A stretch of DNA of 64,000 nucleotides, taken from Bosea sp. BIWAKO-01. Its GTDB lineage: Bacteria > Pseudomonadota > Alphaproteobacteria > Rhizobiales > Beijerinckiaceae. Positions 41,318-52,338 of this stretch are shown here, piece by piece (the first letter of the stretch is position 1; every line of letters starts with the position of its first letter). Where the stretch lies: contig NZ_BCQA01000001.1 in the NCBI RefSeq assembly GCF_001748145.1, positions 4,242,501-4,306,500 on the forward strand, written 5' to 3'. A program made the position numbers and the translations under genes. A model generated the notes under the pieces. That model was not told where the DNA came from. It worked only from the letters and a program-made list of their open reading frames with translations, and did not search any database.

Positions 41318-41698
41318 CGACGTGCGAAGCAGAGGCGCGTTTTCGGCTGTGGCGTTGCGGGAGCCGCAGCCACCGCACGCGAAGCAGCACCGGTGATGCG
41401 CCCCCCAGATCCGCTGCGTTCTATCGGGCGCTTCCAGTCGCCGCGACGCCTTATCCTCGGCGCGCATGGCACCCAACGTGGACGATGAGAATCGAGGCCG
41501 GGGCCGCGTTGACGCATCACTACACGATACACCGAGTGGCAGCCTGCCGAGCACTGGACAGGCCGCCGAGTAAGTCCGACCGACGTAAGGGGCTGGTGTC
41601 GGAGAGGGGCACCGACCGAACGACTTGCGCGTCGGAACGTTCAATTGCTCGAATGCGTCCTAAAATTGGCCACTTGAACGTGTGCCGGGCGCATTACT
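41318..41698. other. Intergenic, no gene recognised
   Basis: The sequence has normal GC content, but open frames on both strands lack recognisable domains. It may be the former region downstream of dnaE2. Confidence 0.3.
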
Positions 41699-41744
41699 GC
41701 CTTCCAAGCTGAATACGAGGGTTCGATTCCCTTCACCCGCTCCA
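41699..41744 (+). pseudogene. 3' half of a tRNA-Gly(TCC)
   Basis: From the anticodon loop (CCTTCCAAG) through the T arm (GAGGGTTCGATTCCCTTC) to the acceptor end CACCCGCTCCA the sequence matches a bacterial tRNA-Gly, but no D arm or 5' acceptor strand precedes it. Such 3' tRNA pieces usually mark the far end of an integrative element that entered a tRNA gene. Confidence 0.75.
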
Positions 41745-41796
41745 ACACTCTCGCCTCAGCCCGAATGCGGTATGATGGCCTTGAGCAGGGAAGACC

Positions 41797-42402
41797 ATGA
41801 CCAGTCGGACGCGCCGGAAGCGCATATCGGTTCTCAAGGCGAAGGTGGCGTAGGCCGCGCCGGAAGGCGAGAAGACGCATCCGGAACTGGCGCAGCAGTT
41901 TGACGCCCACGGCAATCAGATCTCGCAATGGCCGGGGCAGCTTGTGGCAGCCTCGGATTTCGCCTCGGAGCTGAAGGCGCCGGCAGCCCCTTCAAGGGGG
42001 ATCGAGAGCCCTATCGCCGGCCGAACACCTCGAAGCGGGGGCCGGAACTGGCTTCTGCGCAAGCTGCCGGTCACGCGGCCAAATCGGGGCTGGCGATGGA
42101 CATCACCTACATCCCCATGGCGCTCGGCTCCGTCTACCTGACGGCTGTAGTCGATTGGTTCAGCCGCCGGGTTCTGGCCTGGCGGTTGTCGATCACTATA
42201 GACGTCGCGTTCTACATCGGGACGGTCGAAGAAGCGATGGCTCGCCATGGCAAACCTGATGCCTTGGTGATCGGTGAAAGATGAGGAGGTCTATCTGAGC
42301 GCCTACGCCAGCGTGTCCGAGGCTCGGGCCTCGATCGGCCGGTATCTGAACTGGATCGCCACAATGTCGTCGACCAATCGCCTTTGCCTCTGCGCAGATT
42401 AG
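41797..42402 (+). pseudogene. Decayed IS3-family transposase (orfA and orfB pieces)
   Basis: The first part reads MTSRTRRKRISVLKAKVA, a stop, then GEKTHPELAQQFDAHGNQIS in the same frame, as in IS3-family OrfA. Then, in another frame, LAMDITYIPMALGSVYLTAV and VDWFSRRVLAWRLSITIDVA match the DDE part of OrfB. After a further break, VYLSAYASVSEARASIGRYL matches its carboxy region. Large internal deletions, stops and frameshifts make it non-functional, and no element ends are visible. Confidence 0.8.
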
Positions 42403-42749
42403 CCTCGGTCTCGGCCGATTGACGCCATGAAGGTAAACAATCTTCCGGCTGCCTCGTACCGTTTTGGCACACGACGCTCCCCCCGTGGCCATCACTCACG
42501 GCACTCAGAAAGAGGGAAGACCGCATTGACTCGCTTTGCGCATGATCCGCATCAACGACACGACAATCATCACCAGCACGTTGATCACAATCCCCACCAA
42601 CCACCCGAGACGGCCACTCCCCCCACACCCCAACCTCATCGGCTCCGGAGTTTTCGGATCTCGGCGCCACGCTCAACGACGCGACCCGCGCGCTGGTTGG
42701 TGGCCTCTGGCAAAACGCAGTCGAGGAAGGCGGCCAAGGCCATGGCAGC
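42403..42749. other. Rearranged region in front of the secreted-protein gene
   Basis: From 42582 the frame of the following gene is already open and reads PEFSDLGATLNDATRALVGG, which looks like authentic protein, but no start codon lies in that frame. Another frame starting at ATG 42536-42542 (MIRINDTTIITSTLITIPTN) has good third-position GC. A frameshift near 42640 could join the two. Confidence 0.4.
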
Positions 42750-44033
42750 GTGGTGCGATATGTGGACGACCTCAAAGCGGTGGAGAGCGGTCTCCAGTCC
42801 GAGATAAAGGCAGGTCAGTTTTCCGGGGACACGCTCACGCATATCCAGACGGTCTTGTCCGACATCACGACCGCGCTTTCGGCAGCGACAGCATCCGTGA
42901 ATGGCGGCGGATCATTCGGCAGCGTCGCAAATGCCGAGACCGCGTTGCGTGCAAGCCATCTCGACATCCTCGACATCGTCAATAACGATCACACGCTTTC
43001 GACCTTGGCGACACAGAATGGCGCGACCGGATTTCTCGCCGCACCGGCGACGCTGCCCGACGACGTGACTGCCGCGACAGCGCCTCATGCCACCCTGGCC
43101 GAGATCGGGGTCATCTTCAACGATGCGGCCAATCGCATTCTCGGCGGCGTCAATTCAGACAACAAGGCGATCATCACAAATGACATGAACGCCGTCGTCA
43201 GCGGCCTCAAGCATTTGATCGACACGCAGCCCACGCAGTTCGAGGGTCTCACCGGCATTCATGCCGACACCGTCATGAGGCAGGCGCAGCTCGAACTCAC
43301 CTATATCAACCAGGCTGGCGTCAACCCGGACGCCGGCCGGGGTAGCAACGACAATATTCTGGACATGATCGATATCATCCAGGGCGATGCAAATCTGGCT
43401 GGTATGGCCAGCCAAGGGGGCGTATCGGGCTTTTCCCAATTTCCTGACGCCCTCAATCCAACCCCGAGATATCAGGACAACGCCGCTCAAACGAATTTCT
43501 GGGCAAACTTCATCGCTCAGGGCAACTCGCTGGGCCAGCGGGCAGAACAACTCGTAGGATCGGGCGATACGCATGCGATCAATGCCCTGATCAACGAGTT
43601 TCAAGCCTTCGAGAAGAACGCAACCAAGTTCGATCTGGTGCAGGGCGGAATCTTCGGGGCACGCTTCGACAATGAATTGACACCGAGCAGCACGCTCGGG
43701 GCCGAAGTCGATGCGATGATCAAAGGGCTCAAGACCGGCGACGCAGCCCTGGTCACGGCAGCTGCCGAGGTCATCCACGACAATGCCGCAGACGTGGGCG
43801 GCAATAACATTCCGATCACCGGCGGCCATTTCAACCCGGATGGTCTGACAGTGGCCGAGGTGCTGTCGACGGCGGTCCCTGCGCCCGCGACCGCAGCCAC
43901 TGACCCGAAACCGACGCCTGGGGGTACCGTCGCTGACGCGGCCCCGACTTCGTCACATGATCACGCGACGGCCGACGTGCACCATGCGCCGATTGTCGAT
44001 ACGGCACACCATTTCCATCACATGTGGGGATGA
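42750..44033 (+). CDS. Probable type I secretion substrate, His-rich C-terminus (427 aa or more)
   Basis: The protein is acidic and alanine/asparagine-rich, with a repeated unit: two or three copies of a helical block with H-x-D-I/T-x-x-x-Q/H and NDN (SHLDILDIVNNDHTLSTLAT, NILDMIDIIQGDANLAGMAS). The tail is rich in His and Asp (SSHDHATADVHHAPIVDTAH) and ends HHFHHMWG. It has no signal peptide. It lies directly before the ABC exporter and HlyD-like adaptor, and carboxy-terminal signals are the rule for such substrates, so export by that system is inferred. The GTG at 42750 is only the first start in frame; coding-like sequence extends upstream, so the true start is unclear or lost. Confidence 0.6.
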   Translation: MVRYVDDLKAVESGLQSEIKAGQFSGDTLTHIQTVLSDITTALSAATASVNGGGSFGSVANAETALRASHLDILDIVNNDHTLSTLATQNGATGFLAAPATLPDDVTAATAPHATLAEIGVIFNDAANRILGGVNSDNKAIITNDMNAVVSGLKHLIDTQPTQFEGLTGIHADTVMRQAQLELTYINQAGVNPDAGRGSNDNILDMIDIIQGDANLAGMASQGGVSGFSQFPDALNPTPRYQDNAAQTNFWANFIAQGNSLGQRAEQLVGSGDTHAINALINEFQAFEKNATKFDLVQGGIFGARFDNELTPSSTLGAEVDAMIKGLKTGDAALVTAAAEVIHDNAADVGGNNIPITGGHFNPDGLTVAEVLSTAVPAPATAATDPKPTPGGTVADAAPTSSHDHATADVHHAPIVDTAHHFHHMWG

Positions 44034-44457
44034 CGTCGCGCGGGCAGGCTTCCAGCTCCTGGTTCATCCATGGCGTTGGAAGCCGACTCGGCCGATCGAC
44101 ATGGCCGGAATGCGATGACTGAACGATCGCGTTGAGCGCGGCCGAAACTCCGAAAGCGTCCTGTCGCCTTTCAACGCCGCCAAAGCCACCTTCGCCTGGA
44201 AGGACTGGTGGTTCGGCGTGTCCGTCCCGGTCTCCCCTGAACGCGGCCAACAGGCCGCGTTCAGGCAGAAGCCTGCCTTAGCCGACCTGCCTGGATTGCC
44301 CGAGCCGGCTCCTATGTCTCGCTCATGGTGATCGCTTAATCACGCCACCCGGCTCGACGGGAACTGGCGCAGTCTTGCCGGAAAATGGGCGGTACCGCCC
44401 GTCAAGCACATGTGATCGCCGACACGGATCGGCCGGACGAAAAGGCGCAGAAGCGGC
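44034..44457. other. Intergenic between substrate and exporter genes
   Basis: It contains the strong hairpin at 44236-44265. A short plus-strand stretch near 44145-44225 reads LSPFNAAKATFAWKDWWFGV and could be a gene fragment, but no start was found. Confidence 0.35.
44236..44265 (+). terminator. Strong hairpin between the substrate gene and the exporter operon
   Basis: CCTGAACGCGGCC (44236-44248), an AACA loop and GGCCGCGTTCAGG (44253-44265) form a perfect 13-bp stem. It may limit read-through, so that substrate and exporter are made at different levels. Confidence 0.6.
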
Positions 44458-46290
44458 ATGAGTCTCGCTCAAAGCTACGGACCAGAGATATTTCGATCCG
44501 GCACGATGTCTGGCGGTCGCTCGGTACCGGCATCTGATGATCCCGTATCACTTGGGTTGCGGGCCAGTGCGCGCCGCATGACTGGAATCGCCGTCTTCAG
44601 CGGTGTGATCAACCTGCTGATGCTGTCTGGTTCACTCTACATGCTGCAGGTTTATGATCGGGTGATCCCGAGCCGCAACATCGCGACCTTGCTTGGTCTT
44701 TCGCTCGTGGTTCTCCTGGCCTACCTCGTTCAGGGCTATGCGGACGCGCTGCGCTCGCGCATGCTCTCCCGCATCGGAACGCTGTTCGATGTCGGCCTGC
44801 AGGAAGCGATCCACACCGCGCTCGCTACGCTTCCTCTGCGGGGCGTGAAGCCCATATTGATGCAGCAGCCACTCCGCGATCTGGACCAGATCCGGGCGTT
44901 CATGTCGGGCATGGGGCCGACGGCGTTCCTGGACATGCCGTGGATCCCGATCTTCATCATCGCCTTGTTTCTGTTCCACCCGGCGATTGGCATCACGGCC
45001 GTGCTGGGGACCGTTGCCATCATTGCGATGACAGTGTTGACCGAGCGCGTATCGCGCGGCGCAGCCAGGGCCGCCATGGACAGCAGCGCGCAGCGCCAGG
45101 TCCTCGCGGATGCGACCCGGCAAAATGCCGAAGTGATCCGGGCGCTTGGAATGCTGGACCGGTTCACGGCGCGTTGGTCGCAGGCCAATGAACGCTGTCT
45201 GCGCGAGAATGCCCGGGCCAGCGACGTCTATGCCAATCTTGGATCGGCTGCGAAGGTTCTCCGCTACGTGCTGCAATCGGGGATGCTGGGTATCGGCGCC
45301 TATCTCGTCGTGACCGACAAGGCGTCGGGGGGCATCATGATTGCCTCGTCGATCATGATGGGGCGGGCACTTGCCCCCGTCGAAGTCGCACTTGGCAGCT
45401 GGAAACAACTTGTCGCCGCGCGTCAGAGCATTGTTCGCTTGCGCGAAATCCTCAAGGTGACCGCGGCACCTGCGGCGCCACCGGTGGTGCTGCCGCGCCC
45501 TTGCCGCGAACTTCTGGTTCAGGGCCTCGCCGTCACCGCACCGGGCACGGATCACGTGATCGTCTCGCATATTTCATTTTCGCTCACGGCGGGCACGGGG
45601 TTGGCGCTTCTGGGCGCGAGCGCATCGGGAAAAACCTCGCTGTCGAAGGCCCTGGTGGGAATTTGGCCGGCGAGCAATGGCGCGGTGCGGCTTGACGGCG
45701 CGGCGATCGATCAGTGGCGCAACGAGGATTTGGGACGTCATGTCGGCTATCTCCCGCAGGAGGTGGCCCTGTTCGACGGCACCGTCGCAGAGAACATCTG
45801 CCGATTTGAAGATCAGGCGACGTCCGACGCCATCTTGAAGGCCGCGCAGATCGCGGGGGTGCATGAGATCATCTTGCGCCTGCCGGAGGGATATTCGACG
45901 CGAATCGGCGAAGGCGGCATGTCGCTTTCGGCGGGACAGCGCCAGAGGATCGGATTGGCGCGCGCGGTCTTCGGTGATCCGTTCCTCGTCGTGCTCGATG
46001 AGCCCAATGCCAATCTCGATGCGGAGGGGGAAGGCGCATTGGCGCGCGCCATTCAGATCCTGCGTCGCAACGGATCCATTGTCATCGTCATCTCGCATCG
46101 TCCCAGCGCGCTCTCCGAATTGGACATGGCGATGGTCCTCTACGAGGGCAAGACGGTTGCATTCGGCCCCCGCGACGAGATTTTTTCGCGCGCTCGCACA
46201 GAGAAGACCGCGGCAACGCGCCGATCTGCGCCAGCCTCAAGCGTGAACCAAATCGGCCGGACACAGGTTGCCGAGGTCGTTCCGTCGTGA
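44458..46290 (+). CDS. Type I secretion ABC exporter, PrtD-like (610 aa)
   Basis: The membrane domain (residues about 35-320) starts with FSGVINLLMLSGSLYMLQVY and is followed by the ATPase. Walker A is GASASGKTS (about 385-393), the signature LSAGQRQRIGLARA (about 491) and Walker B FLVVLDEPNANLD (about 510). The length and the SGSLYMLQVYDRV start of the first helix match the PrtD family, which lacks an amino-terminal peptidase domain and exports RTX-like or similar proteins. It works with the next gene and an outer-membrane TolC-like protein not present here. Confidence 0.9.
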   Translation: MSLAQSYGPEIFRSGTMSGGRSVPASDDPVSLGLRASARRMTGIAVFSGVINLLMLSGSLYMLQVYDRVIPSRNIATLLGLSLVVLLAYLVQGYADALRSRMLSRIGTLFDVGLQEAIHTALATLPLRGVKPILMQQPLRDLDQIRAFMSGMGPTAFLDMPWIPIFIIALFLFHPAIGITAVLGTVAIIAMTVLTERVSRGAARAAMDSSAQRQVLADATRQNAEVIRALGMLDRFTARWSQANERCLRENARASDVYANLGSAAKVLRYVLQSGMLGIGAYLVVTDKASGGIMIASSIMMGRALAPVEVALGSWKQLVAARQSIVRLREILKVTAAPAAPPVVLPRPCRELLVQGLAVTAPGTDHVIVSHISFSLTAGTGLALLGASASGKTSLSKALVGIWPASNGAVRLDGAAIDQWRNEDLGRHVGYLPQEVALFDGTVAENICRFEDQATSDAILKAAQIAGVHEIILRLPEGYSTRIGEGGMSLSAGQRQRIGLARAVFGDPFLVVLDEPNANLDAEGEGALARAIQILRRNGSIVIVISHRPSALSELDMAMVLYEGKTVAFGPRDEIFSRARTEKTAATRRSAPASSVNQIGRTQVAEVVPS

Positions 46291-47882
46291 ACCGCAGTGA
46301 CCCCACGCAGCATGTCGCGCGTCTGAGTCCGCTCATCGCACCTGTCGACCCGAAGACGTTGGCGCCTGCGCCGGCAGATGTCGGGTCGGCCAATGGATTT
46401 CAACGGCACCCGATGAATAACGATACTCCCCAATCGACTGTTCCGCCCACGGCAAGCGACGCTGCGGCCAGGCCGGCGATTGGCCGGTTGATCGGCAGGT
46501 GCCGCGCCGGGGTGACGGCTGGCGCAGCGTTCCTGGTCACGCGCGACCGTCTGGCTGACACGGCGGATGCCCGGAATGATACTCTGGCGTCGCGGGTCGA
46601 ACGCGCGTTCAACCGCGAACTCAGGATTGGCCTTCGGGTTTTGATCGCCGGCGGAGTCTCGATCGGTGCGTGGAGTGCATTGATGCCGCTGGCCGGCGCG
46701 GTCTCCGTTCCCGGCAATCTGGTCGTTCAATCGAACGTCAAGGCGATCCAGCATCCGACCGGCGGAATTGTCGCGCAGATTCCGGTCCAGAATGGCATGC
46801 GGGTGAACGCTGGCGATCTGCTGCTGCAACTGGATGCAACCCAGGCGCGGGCGAGTCTCCAGGTTGTGAGCAAGCAGCTTGATGAATTCCGGGTTCGGAT
46901 TGCACGGCTGATGGCCGAGCGCGACGGCCAAGCGCAGATCGAAACTCCGCCCGAGATGGCCGCGCGTTTGGCGGAGACCGGGGTCAGCGCGCTTCTGGCA
47001 TCGGAAGAGTCACTGTTCAAGGCTCGCGCGAATGCGCGTCAAAGCCAGAAGGACTTGCTGCAGAGCCGTGTCGCGCAACTCGGCGAAGAGATTTCAGGCC
47101 TCGATGCCCAGCTCAAGTCCAAGGCAAGCCAGCTGGAATTGATCGCGGGCGAACTCTCCGGAATCAAGACGCTGTATGACAAGAAGCTTGTGCCACTGAC
47201 GCGATTTACGACCCTGCAGCGAGAGTCCGCGCGTATCGAGGGCGAGCGGGGTCAACTGATCTCCGCCATCGCCGAGACAAAAGCAAAGATCGGCGAGGCA
47301 CAGCTTCAGATCGTCCGGATCGATCAGGACTTTCGGACCGATGTCGTGAAGGAACTCGGCGAAGCCAGGGGCAAGGAGGCCGAGCTCGTAGAGCGCGGCG
47401 TTTCCGCGCGAGACCTCCTCGACCGGATCGATATTCGTGCACCGACGTCTGGCGTCATTCACCAGCTTGCTGCGCACACGATCGGCGGTGTCGTCCGCGC
47501 TGGCGACACGGTCATGGAAGTCGTGCCGGATTCCGACGATCTGCAGGTCGAGGCGCGGCTCCAGCCCAACGACATCGACCAGGTGCGGTCGGGTCAGAAA
47601 GCGTTCATCCGCTTTTCCGCCTTCAACCAACGTGTGACGCCGCAGCTCACGGGTGTGGTATCCTATGTTTCTCCCGACATCAGCCGTGACCAGCAGACCA
47701 ATGCGTCGTTCTTCACGGTGAGGGTCGCCCTTCCCAGCGACGAACGTCGCCGGTTGGTCGGCTCGACGCTCGTTTCGGGAATGCCGGCGGAGGTCTTCAT
47801 GCAGACAGGGAGCCGCACCATGATGAGCTACCTGCTGAAGCCGATCTCCGACCAGTTGCACCGTGCCTTTATCGAGCGCTGA
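46287..47882 (+). CDS. HlyD-family membrane fusion protein (531 aa)
   Basis: A long cytosolic leader (about 110 residues, unusually long and low-complexity) precedes one membrane helix (GLRVLIAGGVSIGAWSALMP). A lipoyl-type half (VQSNVKAIQHPTGGIVAQIP, GMRVNAGDLLLQLD), a coiled-coil hairpin and the beta barrel (IRAPTSGVIHQLAAHTIGGV, LQVEARLQPNDIDQV) follow. This is the periplasmic adaptor of the type I secretion system. The GTG start overlaps the ABC exporter stop (GTGA), so translation is coupled. Adaptors are usually about 430-480 residues; the excess is in the leader. Confidence 0.88.
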   Translation: MNRSDPTQHVARLSPLIAPVDPKTLAPAPADVGSANGFQRHPMNNDTPQSTVPPTASDAAARPAIGRLIGRCRAGVTAGAAFLVTRDRLADTADARNDTLASRVERAFNRELRIGLRVLIAGGVSIGAWSALMPLAGAVSVPGNLVVQSNVKAIQHPTGGIVAQIPVQNGMRVNAGDLLLQLDATQARASLQVVSKQLDEFRVRIARLMAERDGQAQIETPPEMAARLAETGVSALLASEESLFKARANARQSQKDLLQSRVAQLGEEISGLDAQLKSKASQLELIAGELSGIKTLYDKKLVPLTRFTTLQRESARIEGERGQLISAIAETKAKIGEAQLQIVRIDQDFRTDVVKELGEARGKEAELVERGVSARDLLDRIDIRAPTSGVIHQLAAHTIGGVVRAGDTVMEVVPDSDDLQVEARLQPNDIDQVRSGQKAFIRFSAFNQRVTPQLTGVVSYVSPDISRDQQTNASFFTVRVALPSDERRRLVGSTLVSGMPAEVFMQTGSRTMMSYLLKPISDQLHRAFIER

Positions 47883-48083
47883 GACGGGGCAGGATTGTTC
47901 GGAAAGCTTCTCTTTTTCCAAGAGCGCTTAAGCATGGCAAGGGTACGCTGATCGGGCTGGACTTGCGCTAGATCATAGCATCGCGCTCATATGGCTATCG
48001 AGAGCGCGCTGCCGGGTAACCGGATGAATTGGATCTGTTGGCGGCGAAGCTGTCGAACATAGCTCGCAACAGGAGCCAGGACG
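47883..48083. other. Intergenic
   Basis: No gene was recognised between the adaptor and the small lipoprotein. Confidence 0.3.
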
Positions 48084-48278
48084 ATGGGAACGGTTCAACG
48101 GGCATGCCTGCTGATCGCCGGCGGGATTGTGTTGTCGGGCTGCCAGGTGACGCAAGAGAGAGCGGCGCAGCTTGCCCCTGTCTGCGCAATTCCGGTCAAT
48201 CGGACAATTCAATCCATGTACTGGCTTGAATGCCAGTCGGTCTATTCGTCCTCGGGCTATTACGCGAAGCACTATTAG
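48084..48278 (+). CDS. Small lipoprotein (64 aa)
   Basis: A signal peptide with lipobox (CLLIAGGIVLSGCQV, lipidated Cys at residue 20) is followed by a 45-residue mature part containing two further cysteines (PVCAIPVNR, LECQSV) and a Tyr/Ser-rich end. An AGGAG-type site is present about ten bases before ATG 48084. It should be anchored in the inner or outer membrane, facing the periplasm. No family is recognised. Confidence 0.6.
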   Translation: MGTVQRACLLIAGGIVLSGCQVTQERAAQLAPVCAIPVNRTIQSMYWLECQSVYSSSGYYAKHY

Positions 48279-48614
48279 GAACTGGCCGAGGGGCGGACGC
48301 CCGCCGGCCTGCGCTGACCAGCCTGCCTCATCGACTGGCTGCCCGCCATGTCTGGTGGTGCCCTTCAGTCATGATGCCGCACATTGCCCTGCCACCAGCA
48401 GGTCCGCCTTCTACGAGACTTGCGTCAGCACGGGGACGGCGCGGCCGCGGCGTTCGGCTTCTGCGGGATCACCATTCGCCTGCAGAGCGTTTGCCTGCGG
48501 CCGGAGTTTGCCCTGCACGCCGCTCGCCCCCGACGCGAATTCGGGTGGATGTTCAAGGCTCGCGATCTCGCCTAGTTGTTTTCGGCCCTTCAGCCGCACG
48601 GACACGCGCGCCGC
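48279..48614. other. Intergenic with one weak open frame
   Basis: A plus-strand frame at 48384-48575 (from TTG; QVRLLRDLRQHGDGAAAAFG, LRPEFALHAARP) has good third-position GC but no ribosome-binding site or known relatives, so I do not call it a gene. Confidence 0.3.
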
Positions 48615-49907
48615 ATGACCCTGACCGATATCGCGACGAGAACCTACAATCACGGCTGGCGGCTCGACCCGATCATTCGCAGCCTGCTCGATACGGATTT
48701 CTACAAGCTGCTGATGCTGCAGATGATCCGGAGCTTTCATCCGGATGTGCGGGTCACCTTCTCGCTGATCAACCGGTCCCGCCATATCCGGCTTGCCGAT
48801 CTTGTCGATGAGAACGAGCTCAGGGCGCAGCTCGATCATGCCCGCGGTTTGCGCTTCAGCAAGAAGGAATTGATCTGGCTCGCGGGCAACAGCTTCTACG
48901 GCAGGACGCAGATGTTCTCGCCGGATTTCCTTGCCTGGCTCGCCGAGTTCCAGTTGCCGGAATACGAGCTCAGGCGGGTGGACGGCCAGTACGAACTGCA
49001 TTTCAGCGGCCCCTGGACGCACAGCACGATGTGGGAGGTGCCGGCGCTGGCGATCATCAACGAGTTGCGCGCGCGCCGGGTGATGGTTGGTCAGAAGCGC
49101 TTCTCGCTCGATGTGCTCTATGCGCGCGCCAAAGCGAAGATGTGGGCGAAGGTCGAGCGTCTGCAGCAATTGCCGGAGCTGCGCCTCTCGGATTTCGGCA
49201 CGCGGCGCCGCCATGGACATCTCTGGCAGCGCTGGTGCGTCGAGGCGCTGAAGGAGGGGCTCGGCGCACGCTTCACGGGCACCTCGAATGTGCTGCTCGC
49301 CATGGACAATGATCTCGAGGCGATCGGCACCAACGCGCATGAGCTGCCGATGGTGCTCGCGGCGCTGGCAGACAGCGACGAGGCGATGCTGGCTGCGCCC
49401 TACCGTGTGCTCGAGGAATGGAGCAAGGTCTATGGCGGCAATCTTCTGATCGCATTGCCCGACGCCTTCGGATCCACCGATTTCCTGCGGCGTGCGCCCG
49501 ACTGGGTTGCGGACTGGACAGGGTTCCGTCCCGATAGTGCCCCGCCGATTGCCGCCGGCGAGCAGATCATCGCCTGGTGGCGCGAGAAGGGGCGCGATCC
49601 GCGCGAAAAGCTGCTGGTTTTCTCGGATGGGCTCGACGTCGCCGCGATCGAACGCGTCTACCAGCATTTCGATGGAAAGGTGCGTATGGCCTTCGGCTGG
49701 GGCACCGATCTCACCAACGACCTCGTCGGATGCTCGCCGGACGGTTCGCGCGCGCTCGACCCGATGTCGCTGGTCTGCAAGGTGACGCGGGTCAATGGTC
49801 AACCGGCGGTGAAGCTCTCCGACAATCCCGACAAGGCTTCGGGCGAGCCAGGCGAAGTCGGGCGCTATCGGCGGGTGTTCGGGGCGCACGCCAAATCTTC
49901 GCAATAG
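48615..49907 (+). CDS. pncB: Nicotinate phosphoribosyltransferase (430 aa)
   Basis: The enzyme converts nicotinate and PRPP to nicotinate mononucleotide in NAD salvage, with ATP. Diagnostic stretches are the start region [40 protein letters not shown] followed by NAHELPMV with the probable phospho-His, [14 protein letters not shown] and [18 protein letters not shown]. Length is typical. The ATG at 48615 was chosen because it gives the canonical start ([14 protein letters not shown]). No clear ribosome-binding site is seen. It stands alone between two lipoprotein genes. Confidence 0.93.
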   Translation: MTLTDIATRTYNHGWRLDPIIRSLLDTDFYKLLMLQMIRSFHPDVRVTFSLINRSRHIRLADLVDENELRAQLDHARGLRFSKKELIWLAGNSFYGRTQMFSPDFLAWLAEFQLPEYELRRVDGQYELHFSGPWTHSTMWEVPALAIINELRARRVMVGQKRFSLDVLYARAKAKMWAKVERLQQLPELRLSDFGTRRRHGHLWQRWCVEALKEGLGARFTGTSNVLLAMDNDLEAIGTNAHELPMVLAALADSDEAMLAAPYRVLEEWSKVYGGNLLIALPDAFGSTDFLRRAPDWVADWTGFRPDSAPPIAAGEQIIAWWREKGRDPREKLLVFSDGLDVAAIERVYQHFDGKVRMAFGWGTDLTNDLVGCSPDGSRALDPMSLVCKVTRVNGQPAVKLSDNPDKASGEPGEVGRYRRVFGAHAKSSQ

Positions 49908-50037
49908 TGCGAAACGAGTGCCGACATACGGGGGGCGGTTTTCCCGCGTGCCCAATACCTTGGTTCAACTGGCGCAATGATTTCGGGATCGTTAACGCCC
50001 GCCAGTCGCATTTCGCGCCGGGGGGCATTTCGACGCC

Positions 50038-50724
50038 ATGATTCGATTTCTGCTTGCAGTCGTTCTGGGCTCGGCGCTTGCCGGCTGCGTTACGCCCGAC
50101 CGGGGACTGACCTTCTCGGAGATACGTGATCTCAGGATCGTCGATATTATCGTCGAAACGCCAAAGCCCGTGGACGGCCAGACTGCCATAGTCTGGCCGA
50201 AGGCTGGAATGGCCTACGCCGGTACGAAGATGCCGGCATCGACCCGTCCAGTTTCCCTGGGGCGTGATCCTGCCGGGGCGGGTAATGGGCCGACGCCAGA
50301 GGAGGCTGCGTGGGATGAGAAATTCATGGCTCTCAGCCGGAGCGCGGCCGCTCAAACGCAGATGTACAGCACGCTGGCACAGATCACTCGCGACAGCTTC
50401 CGAAAGCGCTTTACCGAACAGCCTTCGGGCAAGCACGCGGCCAAGCTGAAGGTCGTGGTGAGGTCGCTGATAGCTCCCGGCGGGCAGGCGAATTTCAGCG
50501 CCGACGTGATCGTGCTCGATGGGGTGACGGGGCGGCCGCTGACGCAATACCCTAACCTGACTGGCGTCAGGGCTGCATCGACTGCGGTCGTGCCTGCCAC
50601 GCCTGTGGGCATCCTCATCGGGTTTGCTGCGCTCGCCATCGCCGACCAGATCCGCGGTGATCCAGCGTACGAGGCGATCGACAATGCCTCCGCGTCGTTT
50701 TCCGCCTGGCTCCTGCGCGAGTAG
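50038..50724 (+). CDS. Predicted lipoprotein of unknown function (228 aa)
   Basis: A lipobox (FLLAVVLGSALAGCVTP, Cys at residue 17) starts the mature protein. Its central part, IRDLRIVDIIVETPKPVDGQ, and a later part, KLKVVVRSLIAPGGQANFSA DVIVLDGVTG, suggest an all-beta periplasmic domain. A hydrophobic stretch near 190-208 (PVGILIGFAALAIADQI) follows. Similar lipoproteins occur in alphaproteobacteria without known roles. The start ATG has GGGGGG about 13 bases upstream. Confidence 0.6.
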   Translation: MIRFLLAVVLGSALAGCVTPDRGLTFSEIRDLRIVDIIVETPKPVDGQTAIVWPKAGMAYAGTKMPASTRPVSLGRDPAGAGNGPTPEEAAWDEKFMALSRSAAAQTQMYSTLAQITRDSFRKRFTEQPSGKHAAKLKVVVRSLIAPGGQANFSADVIVLDGVTGRPLTQYPNLTGVRAASTAVVPATPVGILIGFAALAIADQIRGDPAYEAIDNASASFSAWLLRE

Positions 50725-51014
50725 CCGTGGCCGGGCTGTGGTTCTTTCTGGGCATATAGGGCTTCCGGCCTCGGCCGGCTTGCGGTTGCTCGCCAAGGCC
50801 CCGGACGGGGAGCTTCTTCGCGAACAGATTCCAGAGCCGGCTGATTGACGGCGGCTGTCTCGTGACCATGACCTTGGCGCAGGACACATGCGGTCGGGGT
50901 GAGGCGATGCGTGGCGGGTGGCATCTCGCCCGCATGGCTTGCATCGTCGCGTAAAACCCCCTAATGCGACCCCGTTTTCCGGCCGGGGATGGCCGTCGTC
51001 GAGGAAAAGGTGTC
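50725..51014. promoter_or_regulatory. Upstream region of tuf
   Basis: No gene was found. The region must carry the tuf promoter. A GGAAAAGG ribosome-binding site stands before ATG 51015. Confidence 0.35.
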
Positions 51015-52205
<1,191 letters not shown>

Positions 52206-52229
52206 TCGACAGAGCGCCATCGCGTGCGG

Positions 52230-52261
52230 AAAGGGCGGCGGAAACGCCGCCCTTTCTTTTT
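52230..52261 (+). terminator. Rho-independent terminator of tuf
   Basis: AAAGGGCGGCG (52230-52240), a GAAA loop, CGCCGCCCTTT (52245-52255) and then CTTTTT form a canonical intrinsic terminator. Confidence 0.9.
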
Positions 52262-52338
52262 GCTCACAGCCTTGTCGACATCGGTTCTTTTTCGACTTGA
52301 AATGCGCGGCGGGTTGGGGCAAAGCACTGCGCGACTAC

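Noticed and set aside
48384..48575. A 63-codon frame with good third-position GC before pncB
   Set aside because: TTG start without a ribosome-binding site and no recognised relatives.
48411..49955. A 514-codon minus-strand frame opposite pncB
   Set aside because: Mirror of pncB codon bias. The His/Arg-rich, low-complexity composition is typical of antisense frames in high-GC DNA.
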